A DNA stretch of 6,855 nucleotides from Halieaceae bacterium. GTDB lineage: Bacteria; Pseudomonadota; Gammaproteobacteria; Pseudomonadales; Halieaceae. Below are positions 6,853 to 6,855 of the stretch, in pieces (the first letter of the stretch is position 1; every line of letters starts with the position of its first letter). The notes below the pieces were generated by a model that saw only the letters and a list, made by a program, of their open reading frames with translations, made no database searches and was not told the origin of the DNA. The translations under genes were made by a program, and so were the position numbers. Where the stretch lies: assembly GCA_018666055.1 (NCBI GenBank), contig JABJAS010000087.1, positions 1 to 6,855 of the forward strand. Direction: 5' to 3'.

Positions 6853-6855
6853 GCA

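Overview
This looks like chromosomal core-metabolism DNA from a gammaproteobacterium. FabA (the unsaturated fatty-acid dehydratase), a Pseudomonas-type GalU of about 276 residues, an IspB-type long-chain polyprenyl synthase and an E. coli-like Pgi all point that way. The moderately GC-rich sequence and the ManC-GalU-ManB gene order would suit an environmental or marine group such as Oceanospirillales/Halomonadaceae or a relative. That narrower placement is inference and was not tested.

Layout: (i) 1-271, minus strand, the first 90 codons of fabA, cut by the left edge. (ii) 272-657, a 386-bp divergent intergenic region. It holds a candidate fabA promoter, a strong GC-rich hairpin, a weaker candidate rightward promoter, a 23-bp imperfect palindrome and an unproven 51-codon open frame. 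(iii) 658-4257, plus strand, a tight three-gene operon manC-galU-manB, joined by an ATGA overlap and a one-base gap. (iv) 4262-6852, minus strand, ispB then pgi, joined by a TGATG overlap and running convergently into manB with only 4 bp between the two stop codons. The right edge falls at the start of ispB, whose exact start codon may lie just outside the window.

How the genes work together: Pgi interconverts glucose-6-P and fructose-6-P. The C-terminal cupin domain of ManC takes fructose-6-P to mannose-6-P, ManB takes that to mannose-1-P, and the N-terminal domain of ManC makes GDP-mannose. GalU makes UDP-glucose from glucose-1-P. The window is therefore a nearly complete sugar-nucleotide supply module for exopolysaccharide, LPS or a glycosylated solute, but no glycosyltransferase, polymerase or export gene is visible. 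The step glucose-6-P to glucose-1-P is covered only if ManB also acts on glucose. FabA and IspB supply lipid precursors (unsaturated fatty acids; quinone side chain) and are neighbours rather than obvious members of the same pathway.

I found no mobile element, CRISPR array, tRNA, rRNA, toxin-antitoxin or defence gene. All six genes keep their family motifs and none shows a frameshift. I see no convincing new system; the most interesting parts are the regulatory architecture of 272-657 and the very compact gene junctions.
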